Source: Agathobacter rectalis ATCC 33656 (GTDB lineage: Bacteria > Bacillota > Clostridia > Lachnospirales > Lachnospiraceae). From it: a stretch of DNA of 64,000 nt. This document shows, piece after piece, positions 44,517 to 53,506 of this stretch (positions are counted from its first letter, which is position 1; the number at the start of each line of letters is the position of its first letter). Location: positions 682,001 through 746,000 of the forward strand of contig NC_012781.1 of the NCBI RefSeq assembly GCF_000020605.1, given 5' to 3'. The notes under the pieces were generated by a model, which worked only from the letters and a program-made list of their open reading frames with translations, ran no database searches and was not told the DNA's origin. The translations under genes were made by a program, and so were the position numbers.

Positions 44517-44701
44517 TCGGTGTGTTCCTCCTTTTTCTTTGCTCGTTTGGATAAATAACGGGGGCAGTCAACCACAACCGCCCGGAAGCTCTGCCTGCAC
44601 CCATGCTGGCATTTCCGGCATAATTCGTTGTAAGTGACACGCCCCCGGTCGTTGAGGTAAAAAGAAAGCTCATGCTTCCTCTTTTTGCTCATTCTCGGCA
44701 T
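44513..44701 (-). CDS. Small cysteine-rich basic protein
   Basis: 62 aa from ATG 44701 (GGGAGG). Cys motif CRKCQHGCRQSFRAVVVDCPRY in a basic protein; comparable in plan to the 63-aa ICE protein at 28857, with no assigned role. The stop overlaps the next start by 4 bp. Confidence 0.68.
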   Translation of the reverse strand: MPRMSKKRKHELSFYLNDRGRVTYNELCRKCQHGCRQSFRAVVVDCPRYLSKRAKKKEEHTE

Positions 44702-45183
44702 ATTGCGCTTCCTCCCGTTTTAGTGTATGGTTTCGGGGCGATTTTTGGAAAAATTACGGTCATAGAGCCGCTTAAAATCTCCCGAAGTATCAGCGATAGG
44801 GTAGACTGTCCCCCTATCAGATTGTCGTGTTTCGGTATCATTTCGGTGTCAGTTCGCCAGTTCTCCCCGGTGTCGTTCCTCCCCTGAATCTCACAGCGGC
44901 GTATCGCTCCCTTTGGTATGCTCGTTTCGGTCAGGGTTCCTCCACATCCCTGCCAAAAGTCATGGCACTACATCGCCGGGGAAGCATATCCCACACAGGC
45001 TGGTCATTCGATTGGAATAATCCATCGATGAACTACCTGTATCATAGAACATTTTTGTGCCCTGTGCCGTATGTCCACAAAGCAGGAATTCGGGGTAAAA
45101 ATCAGAAATTTCCACGATTGCGGAATGATATGGTATAATCAATTCAACGGTTATAAATGTTGTCAGAAGGGGGAACTGCTTCA
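44702..45183. promoter_or_regulatory. Divergent regulatory region with tandem 11-bp repeats
   Basis: No gene in about 480 bp between divergent genes. It contains TTTCGGTATCA (44830-44840) directly followed by TTTCGGTGTCA (44841-44851), with further TTTCGG words nearby (44730, 44926). Iteron-like binding sites or operators are possible. Confidence 0.45.
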
Positions 45184-45990
45184 ATGAACGGAGCTACTAC
45201 AATACAGGAACGGCTAAAAGATTTACGATTAAACAAAGGATTAAAACTGGAAGAACTGGCTGAGCAAACGGGTATTTCAAAATCGGCTCTTGGCAGTTAT
45301 GAAAAAGACGACTATAAGGAAATCAATCATGGCAACCTTATCCTGCTGGCAGATTTTTATGGGGTGTCCCTCGATTATCTCTTTTGCCGGACAGAGAACC
45401 GGGCGGAGATCAACACGCCATTAAGGGAGCTGCATTTGAGTGATGAGATGGTAGCACTTCTGAAAAGCGGTTGGATTAACAACCGTCTGCTGTGCGAACT
45501 TGCCACCCATAAGGACTTTATCAAGTTTCTTGCGGACATTGAGATTTATGTGGATGGGATTGCCACCATGCAGATTCAAAACCTCAACGCCCTTGTCGAT
45601 ACCGTCCGGCATGAAATCATTGAACGGTATCGCCCCGGCGAAGATGACCCCCATTTGAAAGTGTTGCAAGCCGCCCATATCAGTGATGATGAATATTTCA
45701 GTCACATGGTACGGGATGACCTCAACCTGATTATCCGGGATATTCGGGAAGCCCATAAAAAGGACAGCGAGAGTGCACCTCAGACCACCGTTGCCGATGA
45801 ACTGAAAGAAAATCTGGAAGCGGTTGAAAATTTCAAGGGCAGCCGTGATGAAAAGCTGGTTGTCCTTTACTGTAAGCAGCTTGGTATCAACTATAAAAAT
45901 CTGTCAGATGAAGAATTTCGCTGGCTGATTCGGATTCTCAAAAAATCAAAGAAAATGGGAACGCCTATCAGCCAGAGGAAAAAACGATAA
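45184..45990 (+). CDS. XRE-family regulator of the nested element
   Basis: 268 aa from ATG 45184 (GAAGGGGG upstream). N-terminal XRE domain (IQERLKDLRLNKGLKLEELAEQTGISKSALGSYEKDDYKEINHGNLILLADFYGVSLDYLF), then a long helical domain ending in a basic tail. It is the only plus-strand gene of the element, divergent from the Rep/Mob genes; probably their repressor. Confidence 0.88.
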   Translation: MNGATTIQERLKDLRLNKGLKLEELAEQTGISKSALGSYEKDDYKEINHGNLILLADFYGVSLDYLFCRTENRAEINTPLRELHLSDEMVALLKSGWINNRLLCELATHKDFIKFLADIEIYVDGIATMQIQNLNALVDTVRHEIIERYRPGEDDPHLKVLQAAHISDDEYFSHMVRDDLNLIIRDIREAHKKDSESAPQTTVADELKENLEAVENFKGSRDEKLVVLYCKQLGINYKNLSDEEFRWLIRILKKSKKMGTPISQRKKR

Positions 45991-46042
45991 AGAAAAACCG
46001 CTGTTGCATGGTTTGTTGGCTTCCATGTAGCAGCGGTTTTTG
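45990..46042 (+). terminator. Terminator after XRE gene
   Basis: AAAAACCGCTG-TTGCATGG pairs with CCATGTAGCAGCGGTTTTT across an 11-nt loop, ending in a T run; bidirectional character. Confidence 0.85.
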
Positions 46043-46087
46043 CTGGGATTATTCAGTTGAATTTTTAGCACGACAAACTGGAATTTG

Positions 46088-46654
46088 TCAAAGAGGATTA
46101 TTCCAATATTCCACAGTATTTCTATTTACATCATAAAAAGTAATATTACCCGCATTTATAGGCAAGACAATCGCAAAAGGTTTATTGCGGTCAATATCAA
46201 CCACTTGAATTGTGTTGCCATCATCTATTTCAAGTTGTTGCACCTGCTGTTGATTCATAGAAATAAATGCTCGTTCATTATATCCCTCTACAGTAAACTC
46301 CACAATTCCTCTTTGAATCCCCGAAAGAGTTCCACCTCCACGGAAAAAATATCCGAAGGAAAGTCCTGGACGATTGACATAGACGGAAAAAGAATGGTCA
46401 CTCAAATCCTGAGGGTAAGAAATATATGCAGCCATCGTGCTGGAAACGCTTCCATCGACCGTCCAATCATCCTTAATCTTCTGCGACGAACGAATATCTG
46501 CCTCCAGCTTAGATGAAGTCACGCCGATCTCATTGTTCGTATAAAGAAAACAAACAAATAAAATACAAGCAAGAACAACCCCTATCACAATTTTAAGAAA
46601 TATTTTTTTCACGCTATCAAAACTCCTTGTCAACTTTCGATTTGTCATAATCAT
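46088..46654 (-). CDS. Single-pass membrane protein, unknown
   Basis: 188 aa (an ATG two codons in is an alternative start). Short cytoplasmic N-terminus, one transmembrane helix (~18-41), then a ~145-residue extracellular domain with mixed beta content and no known motif. AT-richer than its neighbours. It might be cargo such as a surface or immunity protein; unresolved. Confidence 0.65.
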   Translation of the reverse strand: MIMTNRKLTRSFDSVKKIFLKIVIGVVLACILFVCFLYTNNEIGVTSSKLEADIRSSQKIKDDWTVDGSVSSTMAAYISYPQDLSDHSFSVYVNRPGLSFGYFFRGGGTLSGIQRGIVEFTVEGYNERAFISMNQQQVQQLEIDDGNTIQVVDIDRNKPFAIVLPINAGNITFYDVNRNTVEYWNNPL

Positions 46655-46666
46655 TCTACCATACCG

Positions 46667-47044
46667 TTATGAATAAATCATCTCTTGCAAAATAATTTCT
46701 TCTGCCCGGTTGTGAATGTTATTGCAACGCTGCACCCATTCCATTTGATGGGTACGCTTCAATTCCTCGGTCACACCATCGGCAGCCTTCATCTGCTCCA
46801 TGATGGTGTCTAACCGTTCCTGTGCCTGTTCGTTCAGGCCTGCAAGATATGTCCATAGCTCTCCGGTCAATATCAATGTGTTCAATCTGGCTGGGTGGAC
46901 TTCTCTTAAATATTCCCGGTGTAGCCGTCCATACTTTCCAATGGGGCGGTGTTCTTCCGGTAGCTTCAAATCCGGGATGTAGTAATCCCCAACAAGGATA
47001 TAATCAATTCCGTTTTCTGTTATTCTTGGTTTCAATTCGCTCAT
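46667..47044 (-). CDS. tnpV: TnpV-like transposon protein
   Basis: 125 aa starting MSELKPRITENGIDYILVGDYYIPDLKLPEEHRPIGKYGRLHREYLREVHP, the recognised TnpV pattern from Tn4451-type mobilizable transposons; the rest is helical. Its function is not established. It supports classing the nested element with the TnpX/TnpV group. Confidence 0.88.
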   Translation of the reverse strand: MSELKPRITENGIDYILVGDYYIPDLKLPEEHRPIGKYGRLHREYLREVHPARLNTLILTGELWTYLAGLNEQAQERLDTIMEQMKAADGVTEELKRTHQMEWVQRCNNIHNRAEEIILQEMIYS

Positions 47045-47276
47045 GTTCCTTACCTCCTGTGGAAGCAGGCTCGTCTGGTACTAACTCAATCACATCGGTA
47101 ATCTCACAATTCAGCGTTTCGCAGATACGGGCTAATGTGTCCATACTGATGTGCTTTCCTTCTTTGCTCATGTTGGCAATCATATTCGTTGTCATACCGG
47201 CGGCAAGCCTTAAATCTTCTTTTCTCATATCACGCTCTAACAGTGTATGCCAGAGTGGTTTATAGCTGATGTGCAT
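47004..47276 (-). CDS. Cro/CI-type HTH regulator
   Basis: 90 aa from ATG 47276. HTH: ISYKPLWHTLLERDMRKEDLRLAAGMTTNMIANMSKEGKHISMDTLARICETLNCEITDVIEL, the YozG/YgiT-like short Cro type. It overlaps TnpV by 41 bp and is probably transcribed with it near the right end of the element. Confidence 0.88.
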   Translation of the reverse strand: MHISYKPLWHTLLERDMRKEDLRLAAGMTTNMIANMSKEGKHISMDTLARICETLNCEITDVIELVPDEPASTGGKEHERIETKNNRKRN

Positions 47277-47430
47277 ATTGTTTTCCTGCCTTTCTATCCA
47301 TACCACCGGGGTGGCTGCCCCGGCAGGAACTTTTCTCTTATTATAGCACCAATCTTGTGAAATCACAATTTAATCTTGTAGCCTGTCGCTGATACCGTCT
47401 GGATTGGTTTTTCCTTTCTTTTTGTTCCCT

Positions 47431-47589
47431 TTAATTAGCCATGAACTGCTTAATGCCCTGGCTTTTTGCCGCAGGGTTGTCCGACCCGTAACCTTCCAGA
47501 AGGTTGATGACGCCCCACACCGCCAGACCGGCGCCAAGAGCCATGACCAGAATTTTGAGAATGTCGATTGCCTGATTGAAAAATTCCAT
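47431..47589 (-). pseudogene. Maff2-like protein, 5' fragment
   Basis: From ATG 47589 (GGAGG upstream) it encodes MEFFNQAIDILKILVMAL then GAGLAVWGVINLLEGYGSDN and KSQGIKQFMA, the first two-thirds of a Maff2 family membrane protein. It then runs into the nested element (AN, stop). The remaining helix is at 36953-37028. Confidence 0.88.
47437..47448. repeat. Nested element right attachment site
   Basis: AGCCATGAACTG; the partner of 37016-37027. Confidence 0.8.
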
Positions 47590-47655
47590 ATACGTTCCTC
47601 CATTTTGTTTGTTTGATGGTTTTGGGTACAAAAAAAGCCGCCCACATCGGCGGCG

Positions 47656-47678
47656 CTTCGGGTCATCATGGCCCGAAG
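47656..47678. repeat. ICE palindrome copy 15
   Basis: Between the VirD4 stop and the maff2 ribosome site. Confidence 0.88.
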
Positions 47679-48869
47679 TTACACAAACTCGTCGCTGTCC
47701 AGATCATCGAAATTCAACAGGTCAGCTTCTTCGTCCGTGTCGGAGCCGTCCACTTTGTACACCGTGTATTCGTCCTCCGGCTTTAGTCTCAATGGCCGGT
47801 GGCGGAACAGGCTTTCCAAGCGGAAGGCGTTTTTCTTTTTATCAAATTCGGCTGTGTACTTGTAATTCGGGTGCTTTTTCAAGTCATACTTCGGGGACAG
47901 GAAGGGCGGGAGCCCCCGAAGCTGCAAGATACATTTATCCCCGGGCATGGTGGTGATCTCGCTGGTGGTCATCAGTTCCCGGCCAAGCCGCTGCATATTT
48001 TGGCTGTAACTTTCAGACTGTCCCCGGCTTCGGCCCTCGGTCTGCATAGAGATGGTGGCCTTGCCCAGCCAGTTTTCCGAAATATCCTTTAGGGTGGAAG
48101 CCTCCCGGCCTCCGAGGAACACGATACTGTCCATGTTTCCCATGATGGTTTCGGAATGGTCTTTGTACAATGCCTTGCACTGGCTCATAGCCTGATAAAA
48201 GAGCGTCAGGCTGATCTCCCGGGAACGAATGACGGCCACAATCTTTTCCAGCCCCGGCACCTGCCCGGTGTTGGCAGCCTCGTCCCATAGCACCCGCACA
48301 TGGTAGGGCAGACGCCCGCCATAGGTGTTATCAGCCCGTTCACACAGAAGGTTGAACATCTGCGAGAAAGCAAGGGCAACCAAAAAGTTGTAGGTGGTGT
48401 CCGTGTCGCTGATAAGGAAGAACAGCGCCGATTTTTCGTCCCCCAGCTTATCAAGCTCCAGCTCGTCATAAGACATGATCTCCCGAAGCTGGGGAATATC
48501 AAAGGGAGCCAGTCTTGCACCGCAGGAAATCAAAATGCTTTTGGCTGTCTTGCCGCTGGCGAGCTTGTATTTCTTATACTGCCTCACGGCGAAGTGCTGG
48601 GGGCTGCGGCGTTCCAGCCCGTCAAACATATAGTCCACCGCATTTTTGAAGGTTTCGTCATCCTCCCGGACTTCCATGCTGTTTATCATTTCCACCAGCG
48701 TATTCATGTTGCGTTCTTCTTCCGGCCCCTCAAAGACGATGTAGGCCACAAGGGCGCAGTACAAGAGGGTTTCGGCTTTGGTCCAGAACTCGTCGCCCTC
48801 CTTGCCGTCGCCTTTGGTGTTGGCAATCAAGGCGGTAACGAATTTCAAAACATCGCTTTCCGTCTTGAT
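47679..48869 (-). CDS. virD4: VirD4 coupling protein, exon 2 (after group II intron)
   Basis: Beginning at 48869 it reads IKTESDVLKFVTALIANTKGDGKEGDEFWTKAETLLYCAL, then YHVRVLWDEAANTGQVPGLEKIVAVIRSREISLTLFYQAMSQ (Walker B and the VirD4 core) and TIMGNMDSIVFLGG. Joined to 51252-51884 it gives ~607 residues, a normal Gram-positive VirD4/TraG length. The coupling protein links the relaxase-DNA complex to the channel. A GTG/ATG at 48986 would start inside the intron and is not a real start. Confidence 0.92.
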   Translation of the reverse strand: MKTESDVLKFVTALIANTKGDGKEGDEFWTKAETLLYCALVAYIVFEGPEEERNMNTLVEMINSMEVREDDETFKNAVDYMFDGLERRSPQHFAVRQYKKYKLASGKTAKSILISCGARLAPFDIPQLREIMSYDELELDKLGDEKSALFFLISDTDTTYNFLVALAFSQMFNLLCERADNTYGGRLPYHVRVLWDEAANTGQVPGLEKIVAVIRSREISLTLFYQAMSQCKALYKDHSETIMGNMDSIVFLGGREASTLKDISENWLGKATISMQTEGRSRGQSESYSQNMQRLGRELMTTSEITTMPGDKCILQLRGLPPFLSPKYDLKKHPNYKYTAEFDKKKNAFRLESLFRHRPLRLKPEDEYTVYKVDGSDTDEEADLLNFDDLDSDEFV

Positions 48870-51251
48870 GTCGGGTAAGAGACTGGTATTGCTGCCAGCC
48901 CCTCCCCTAAGAACCGTACGTGACAGTTTCCCGTCATACGGCTCAAGCCTATCGTAAGGCCTCGTGTAAAACGAAACCCGGCTCAAATCAAGTAGTTTGG
49001 CTCATGCAGATTTCGATGACACCAGGGATGTACCATAATAGCGGGCCATTTCCTGTTGTTTTCGGTGTTAAAATGCGTCTTGAATCCTGTTTCGGATGTA
49101 ATTCTTTCTCCGCATACAGGGCAGCACCGTTTCTGGTTGTTCCAGATTTTAACGAGTTTTTCCCGTCCTTTGGTACTGTTCAGCATTCTTTCTCCGTCAC
49201 GTTCCTCATAATATCCCGTCCATTTTTCATCGAATGGGTTAGCTTCGGCGGCGATTTTCCTGAATCGGATGATTTTAGTATTTGCCGCGTATTCCAGCTT
49301 GAGGTATTTTTCATCGAAATCTTTACTGCGGAAAGCAGGCTCTGTTGCAAACGTCCACGTTCGGTTATCAATATGGTGCCAGTATTTGTTGGCAATCCAT
49401 TTCCTACCTTTTCGCTTGTGTCTGCGGCAAGCCCACCTCCATAGGCACTCGAAAATCCTGTGGTCAACCAATCCAAAAATATCCGCAGAAACTACATAGC
49501 GATGGTAGTTGACCCAACCACGAATGACAGGATTTAACTTGCGAATGAGCAAGTCCTGTGTGGCTGTTTTGTTCTCCCTAACGATAGTCCGCACTTTTTT
49601 GAGGAAGGATTTTATCGCATTCTTTGACGGCTTAATGAGCAATTTTCCGTTGTATTTCCGAACGTTCTGCCCAAGAAAATCAAAACCGTCGCTGATATGT
49701 GTGATTACCGTTTTTTCCTCGGAGAGTTGCAGGCCGCGTTCCGCCAGAAAGTCCTTGATGAGCGGCATAACCTCGTTACGTAGAGTTTCCGGGCTTTTTC
49801 CGGTAACGATAAAGTCGTCGGCATATCGCACGAAGTTAATCTGGTCGTAAACAGTTTTACCTGCCACCGTCCGTCTCATAGGGAATCTTTCTTTTAGAAT
49901 CCGCTCCAGACCGTCTAAGGTCATGTTCATCAAGACTGGCGATATTGTGCCGCCCTGTGGGGTTCCTTCCTCTGTTGGAAAGAGCTTTTTGGTTTCCACA
50001 AAACCGCATTTCAGCCATTTCCCGAGCATTTTCTTATCCATTGGAATGTTTGCCAACAGCCAGTTATGGCTGATGTGGTCGAAGCACCCTTTAATATCTC
50101 CTTCCAAAATCCATTGTGGAGAACCGGCTCTGCATAAATCGTTGAAGCATTGCCCGATAGCGTCGTGTGTGCTTCTTCCAATTCTAAAACCGTAGGAGTT
50201 CGGGTCTGCTAGAGTTTCTGCCAATGGTTCCAATGCAAACTTATATAATGTCTGCATGGCGCGGTCTGTCATCGTCGGAATACTCAGCGGGCGTAATTTT
50301 CCGTTTTTCTTCGGGATGTACACCCGTCTGAGAGGTTGGGGCTTATAGCCCCGGCGTTTGAGTTTTTCAATCGCCTCGAATTTGCCCTTTGGCGTTTTCC
50401 ATAATTCATGGTCTACACCAGCAGTGTTTTTGCCTTTATTACTTGTCACACGCTTTACCGCCAATGCCTTGGCATAGAAAGAGTGCGTCAACAGCCATTG
50501 CAGGGTTTTCACCTTGTTGTAATGACCGTCTTTTTGAGCCTTTACGATACGCATTTGCAGCTTTTTAACATAGGCCTCCGCCTTCTTCCAATCAATGGAT
50601 TCCCAGCTTTGTGCCCTGTCAGCAGGCGCACACAGTTTCCTGTTCATTTGCAATTCCTCCTCTCAAAAGTTCTGTAAATTCTCTCGTAAAGATAGACCTG
50701 CTGGAAGTCAGCCCGCTTTCGCGTGGAATACTGTTTCAATCCCTATCCGTTCTCATTACAAGGTCGGCATTCGCTTTTTCCAGCGTTCCTTACCCGCGTT
50801 TCTATCGGCTTTCCTTGCGGTCAGCTTTCCGAATATACGGAGAGAGCGTGGGCTTACCACGTTTCACGTAATCAACCGTGTAGGTTAGGTGCCGCCTATC
50901 CGCCGGCAGTCTTGTTTGTCCATGTGTTCCCAGCTTACAGGAGAACATCCGACTGCACACCTTTTTGGTTCAGGCTTATCAGCAACTTTAGCCTGGTTCC
51001 CGCTAACGACGTTTAACAGCGATTTACTTACATTCACCATACTACACAAGCCAAGCTCCCCAGCCGGACGTTGCTTCCAGCTTTTCGCCTCTGCCTCGCG
51101 GTTTCGGCTTGACCCTTTCGGGAGGGCTACCTTTTCTCGTCATGCTGCCTCACGGCCGTTGCCAGCCGCTTCGGTGACGATAGGCTACTGCTAATGGAAT
51201 AACAGGTTCGGTCGGCGCCGAACAGTTTAATTACGCGACCTCGTGTCGCGC
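48870..51251 (-). mobile_element. Group II intron, 2382 bp, in virD4
   Basis: Borders are deduced from VirD4 continuity (NPLAY | IKTESD). The 3' end has a textbook domain V (GAGCCGTATGACGGG ... ACGTACGGTTC, ~48904-48940), a domain VI stem with a bulged A, and ends in GAC. The 5' end reads GCGCGAC rather than the usual GUGYG. The intron encodes its own reverse transcriptase/maturase in domain IV. Precise splicing would restore VirD4. The 5' ~600 bp (50654-51251) hold only structured intron RNA, no gene. Confidence 0.9.
48983..50653 (-). CDS. ltrA: Group II intron reverse transcriptase/maturase (LtrA-like)
   Basis: 556 aa. Reverse transcriptase domains with the catalytic FVRYADDFIVTG (YADD), QGGTISPVL, GFRIGRSTHDAIG and LSEEKTVITHISDGFDFLG; a maturase X domain (LIRKLNPVIRGWVNYHRYVVSADIFGLVDHRIFECLWRW); and a C-terminal HNH endonuclease (CCPVCGERITSETGFKTHF ... 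HPWCHRNLHE). All motifs look intact, so the intron could still be mobile and self-splicing. Confidence 0.96.
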   Translation of the reverse strand: MQMNRKLCAPADRAQSWESIDWKKAEAYVKKLQMRIVKAQKDGHYNKVKTLQWLLTHSFYAKALAVKRVTSNKGKNTAGVDHELWKTPKGKFEAIEKLKRRGYKPQPLRRVYIPKKNGKLRPLSIPTMTDRAMQTLYKFALEPLAETLADPNSYGFRIGRSTHDAIGQCFNDLCRAGSPQWILEGDIKGCFDHISHNWLLANIPMDKKMLGKWLKCGFVETKKLFPTEEGTPQGGTISPVLMNMTLDGLERILKERFPMRRTVAGKTVYDQINFVRYADDFIVTGKSPETLRNEVMPLIKDFLAERGLQLSEEKTVITHISDGFDFLGQNVRKYNGKLLIKPSKNAIKSFLKKVRTIVRENKTATQDLLIRKLNPVIRGWVNYHRYVVSADIFGLVDHRIFECLWRWACRRHKRKGRKWIANKYWHHIDNRTWTFATEPAFRSKDFDEKYLKLEYAANTKIIRFRKIAAEANPFDEKWTGYYEERDGERMLNSTKGREKLVKIWNNQKRCCPVCGERITSETGFKTHFNTENNRKWPAIMVHPWCHRNLHEPNYLI

Positions 51252-51884
51252 ATAGGCCAGCGGATTGTAGTGCATGGATTTTGAAAAGTCGATACTGTTG
51301 AACACCCGCACCCTGTATTTCTCCCGTTGCAGAAACCGCCCGCACTGGTCGAGGGTGCCGCCCTTCGGGTCTACCACCACATACGAGGAATGGGCTTGAA
51401 GGAGCTGCGGGGTCAGCCAGAACCTTGTCTTTCCCGAGCCGGACGAGCCGATGACACAGGCGTTTAGGTTCCGGGCATTGGCGGGTATCTTCGGACGGGT
51501 GTTCATGGTAAGGAACTCCGTCCCGGTCAGAATGACATTGTTCTGAAATTTTGGGTCAACAAACGGCTTTATATCCTCCTTTGTTCCAAAGCGGGCGGTG
51601 CCGTATTCCGCATCCCGCCGGAATTTTTTCGCCTGCCTGATCTTTGACTGTATCAGCAGATACACCCCAGCCGCACCGGCAAGGCCCACCAGCAGGTCAA
51701 TACCTCCCAGCCCCGGCCAGTAGGTTTCAAAGGCTTTGGGGAAGGTATCGAGCATCCCCATGAGCTTTGTCCCGAAGTCTGTGCCGGGGGCGATCCGGTA
51801 GGCCGTCCCGATTTTGGAGAAGAACCAGAACACAAAGAGGTACGGCAGGTTTGGGAGTACATATTTTCTGATTTTGTCACTCAA
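51252..51884 (-). CDS. virD4: VirD4 coupling protein, exon 1
   Basis: From ATG 51884, overlapping the PcfB stop by 4 bp. Two N-terminal transmembrane helices (~12-28, 60-80), then GTARFGTKEDIKPFVDP, Walker A in CVIGSSGSGKTRFWLTP and VVVDPKGGTLDQCGRFLQREKYRVRVFNSIDFSKSMHYNPLAY. The native exon ends with the Tyr codon at 51252-51254; the extra residues before the in-intron stop are not part of the mature protein. Confidence 0.92.
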
Positions 51885-52351
51885 CGTCCGTCCTTCACCG
51901 CCTCTCTGGTTCGCTGCTTTTCCTTTGCCTGTGTCCTGATCTGCTCCGTGAATTTCCGAAGCTGGCCGAGGATGGAAGCCTTGTCCTGCTCTTTATTCAG
52001 CACCTTTGCGCTGTACTTCTGGAAGGCCGCCGTGATAGCGTCCGCCTGATTGGCTTTGAAAAACAGCAGGTAATGACCGGGGCTCACTTTATGGAAAGCG
52101 TAGTCCACATGGAACTCCTTCGCGATCCGGTCAAAATCCTTTGGAGCTCCCACATAGGGCATGGCACTTTTGCCGCCATAGTGGTTCATCAGCTTTTTCA
52201 CGCTCTGGCGTCCCTGCGGGGTCAGCGCCTTCCGGTGGTGCTTTTGCAGCGCCCGAACCACCTTGCCAAGAGCGGCAGCCAGCACTTTTCCTGTGAGCTT
52301 CGTTGTCCTGATCGAAAGGGCAACCGTTTTTTGGTTTACTTCTTCCTGCAT
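51881..52351 (-). CDS. pcfB: PcfB/DUF3801 family protein
   Basis: 156 aa: LSIRTTKLTGKVLAAALGKVVRALQ at the N-terminus, then GRQSVKKLMNHYGGKSAMPYVGAPKDFDRIAKEFHVDYAFHKVSPGHYLLFFKANQADAITAAFQKY, then a basic coiled-coil tail. This is the PcfB family, which in pCF10-type systems works with the coupling protein and relaxase; it is translationally coupled to virD4. Confidence 0.9.
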   Translation of the reverse strand: MQEEVNQKTVALSIRTTKLTGKVLAAALGKVVRALQKHHRKALTPQGRQSVKKLMNHYGGKSAMPYVGAPKDFDRIAKEFHVDYAFHKVSPGHYLLFFKANQADAITAAFQKYSAKVLNKEQDKASILGQLRKFTEQIRTQAKEKQRTREAVKDGR

Positions 52352-52418
52352 AAAACCTCCTTTCCGTCGGGGTTCCCGCTATCCGGGAGGCCCCCGTACA
52401 GTCTCGGGGAACAGAAAA

Positions 52419-52441
52419 CCTCGGGCCAATGTGGCCCGAGG
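52419..52441. repeat. ICE palindrome copy 16
   Basis: Between the stop of the 52443 gene and the PcfB ribosome region. Confidence 0.85.
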
Positions 52442-52442
52442 C

Positions 52443-53480
52443 TTACCGCTCGGCATCCCTGCCGGACGGAGCTTTCTTTTCCGGCTCCGTCTGGACTTTT
52501 TCGCCCTGTTCCCGCATGGTTTGCAAGATAGAGGGCTTCTTTTGAAGCTGGGAGGGCTTTTCGCCGGACAGCGGCTTGATACATTCCAAGCGGTCAGCCG
52601 CCCGGATGGCGTTGTCCGTGAGCTGCCTCTGCCATGCGCCCACGCTGGGAGCCCAGCGGAAACCGTTGCTTTTCAGCTCGGCCCGGGTGTCCGCGTCAGG
52701 CTTTCCGTCAAAGAACACCTGCAAGCGGTTGTCCTCCCGGTTCATTTCCACACGGCCCCCATCGAACTCCCAGCCGGAAAATTCCTGCTGTGCCTGTTTG
52801 GAAAGCTGTTCGATACGGGCCTTTACCCGGCGGATTTCCGCATTGTTGTTGGTAAGCTGGTAGCTTTCAAAGGGCCTCGGATCGCTCCGCCAGCTTGACG
52901 CCATGCTTGCTTTCAGCTTTTCGATCTGATCCGGTGACAGCAGCGCACAGCCGTCCAGCTTGCCATGCTTGCGGTAATAGGCGTTGACCTCCTTCATAAT
53001 GAGCTGGGAGCGTTCCAGCCCGTCCAGCTTCTTCTGGAGCTTTTCAATCGCTGCCGGGTCATCGGCGCTGATCCCGCCCATGCCGGTACTGCGTATCTTA
53101 TCCAGCAGCCCTTGAATATACCGCCATTCCTCCATGTTGCTGTCCCGGGCCCGGTTCTGTTTTTCCTTCTTTCCCACCGGGAAATTGGCAGGTCCGGCGA
53201 TCATCACAGAGGGAACCCTTGCGTCAATGGCAAAGCCCTGGTTCATGTTTTCGGCCAGCTTGCGGGCGTAGGTGTCTAACAGATGGTCAATCTTCTCATG
53301 GTACATGGGGGCCACCCGGGATTTCTGCCGTTCCGCTATGGCGGCGGCCTTGTCCACCATTGCCCGGTATTCCGCCGTTGCGCTCCCTTCCTTGTAGTCG
53401 GAAAAGCTGTTCATTTCCTTTGCCCGGCGGGCGGCTCCTTCATTGATAGGGTAATAGTTGATGGTATGCACCTCCTTCAT
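52443..53480 (-). CDS. Large conserved ICE protein with single-strand-handling-like C-terminus
   Basis: 345 aa from ATG 53480. It starts MKEVHTINYYPINEGAARRAKEMNSFSDYKEGSATAEYR. The C-terminal part (VEMNREDNRLQVFFDGKPDADTRAELKSNGFRWAPSVGAWQRQLTDNAIRAA) resembles the small LPD/N4-type domains common in mobile elements. A strong AAGGAGG lies inside codons 2-4, as if translation started at a downstream ATC. Function not established. Confidence 0.7.
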   Translation of the reverse strand: MKEVHTINYYPINEGAARRAKEMNSFSDYKEGSATAEYRAMVDKAAAIAERQKSRVAPMYHEKIDHLLDTYARKLAENMNQGFAIDARVPSVMIAGPANFPVGKKEKQNRARDSNMEEWRYIQGLLDKIRSTGMGGISADDPAAIEKLQKKLDGLERSQLIMKEVNAYYRKHGKLDGCALLSPDQIEKLKASMASSWRSDPRPFESYQLTNNNAEIRRVKARIEQLSKQAQQEFSGWEFDGGRVEMNREDNRLQVFFDGKPDADTRAELKSNGFRWAPSVGAWQRQLTDNAIRAADRLECIKPLSGEKPSQLQKKPSILQTMREQGEKVQTEPEKKAPSGRDAER

Positions 53481-53481
53481 G

Positions 53482-53504
53482 CTTCGGGCCATGCTGGCCC
53501 GAAG
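53482..53504. repeat. ICE palindrome copy 17
   Basis: Directly adjacent to the ATG of the 52443 gene and 2 bp from the ArdA stop. Confidence 0.88.
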
Positions 53505-53506
53505 TC

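Larger units (their letters stand above)
37021..47440. mobile_element. Nested mobilizable element, about 10.4 kb, Tn4451-like
   Basis: The element splits maff2 in the ICE. It carries a large serine recombinase at one end and TnpV at the other, a MobQ-type relaxase with a recognisable oriT, CHC2 primase and VapE helicase, a RepA-like HTH protein and regulators, but no type IV secretion genes. It must therefore use the transfer machinery of a co-resident element such as its host ICE. It is bounded by AGCCATGA direct repeats; the exact crossover within them is uncertain. Confidence 0.9.

Noticed and set aside
48870-48986. Independent start for the VirD4 C-terminal half at 48986
   Set aside because: That start lies in the group II intron's 3' domains; the true exon begins at 48869 by protein continuity.
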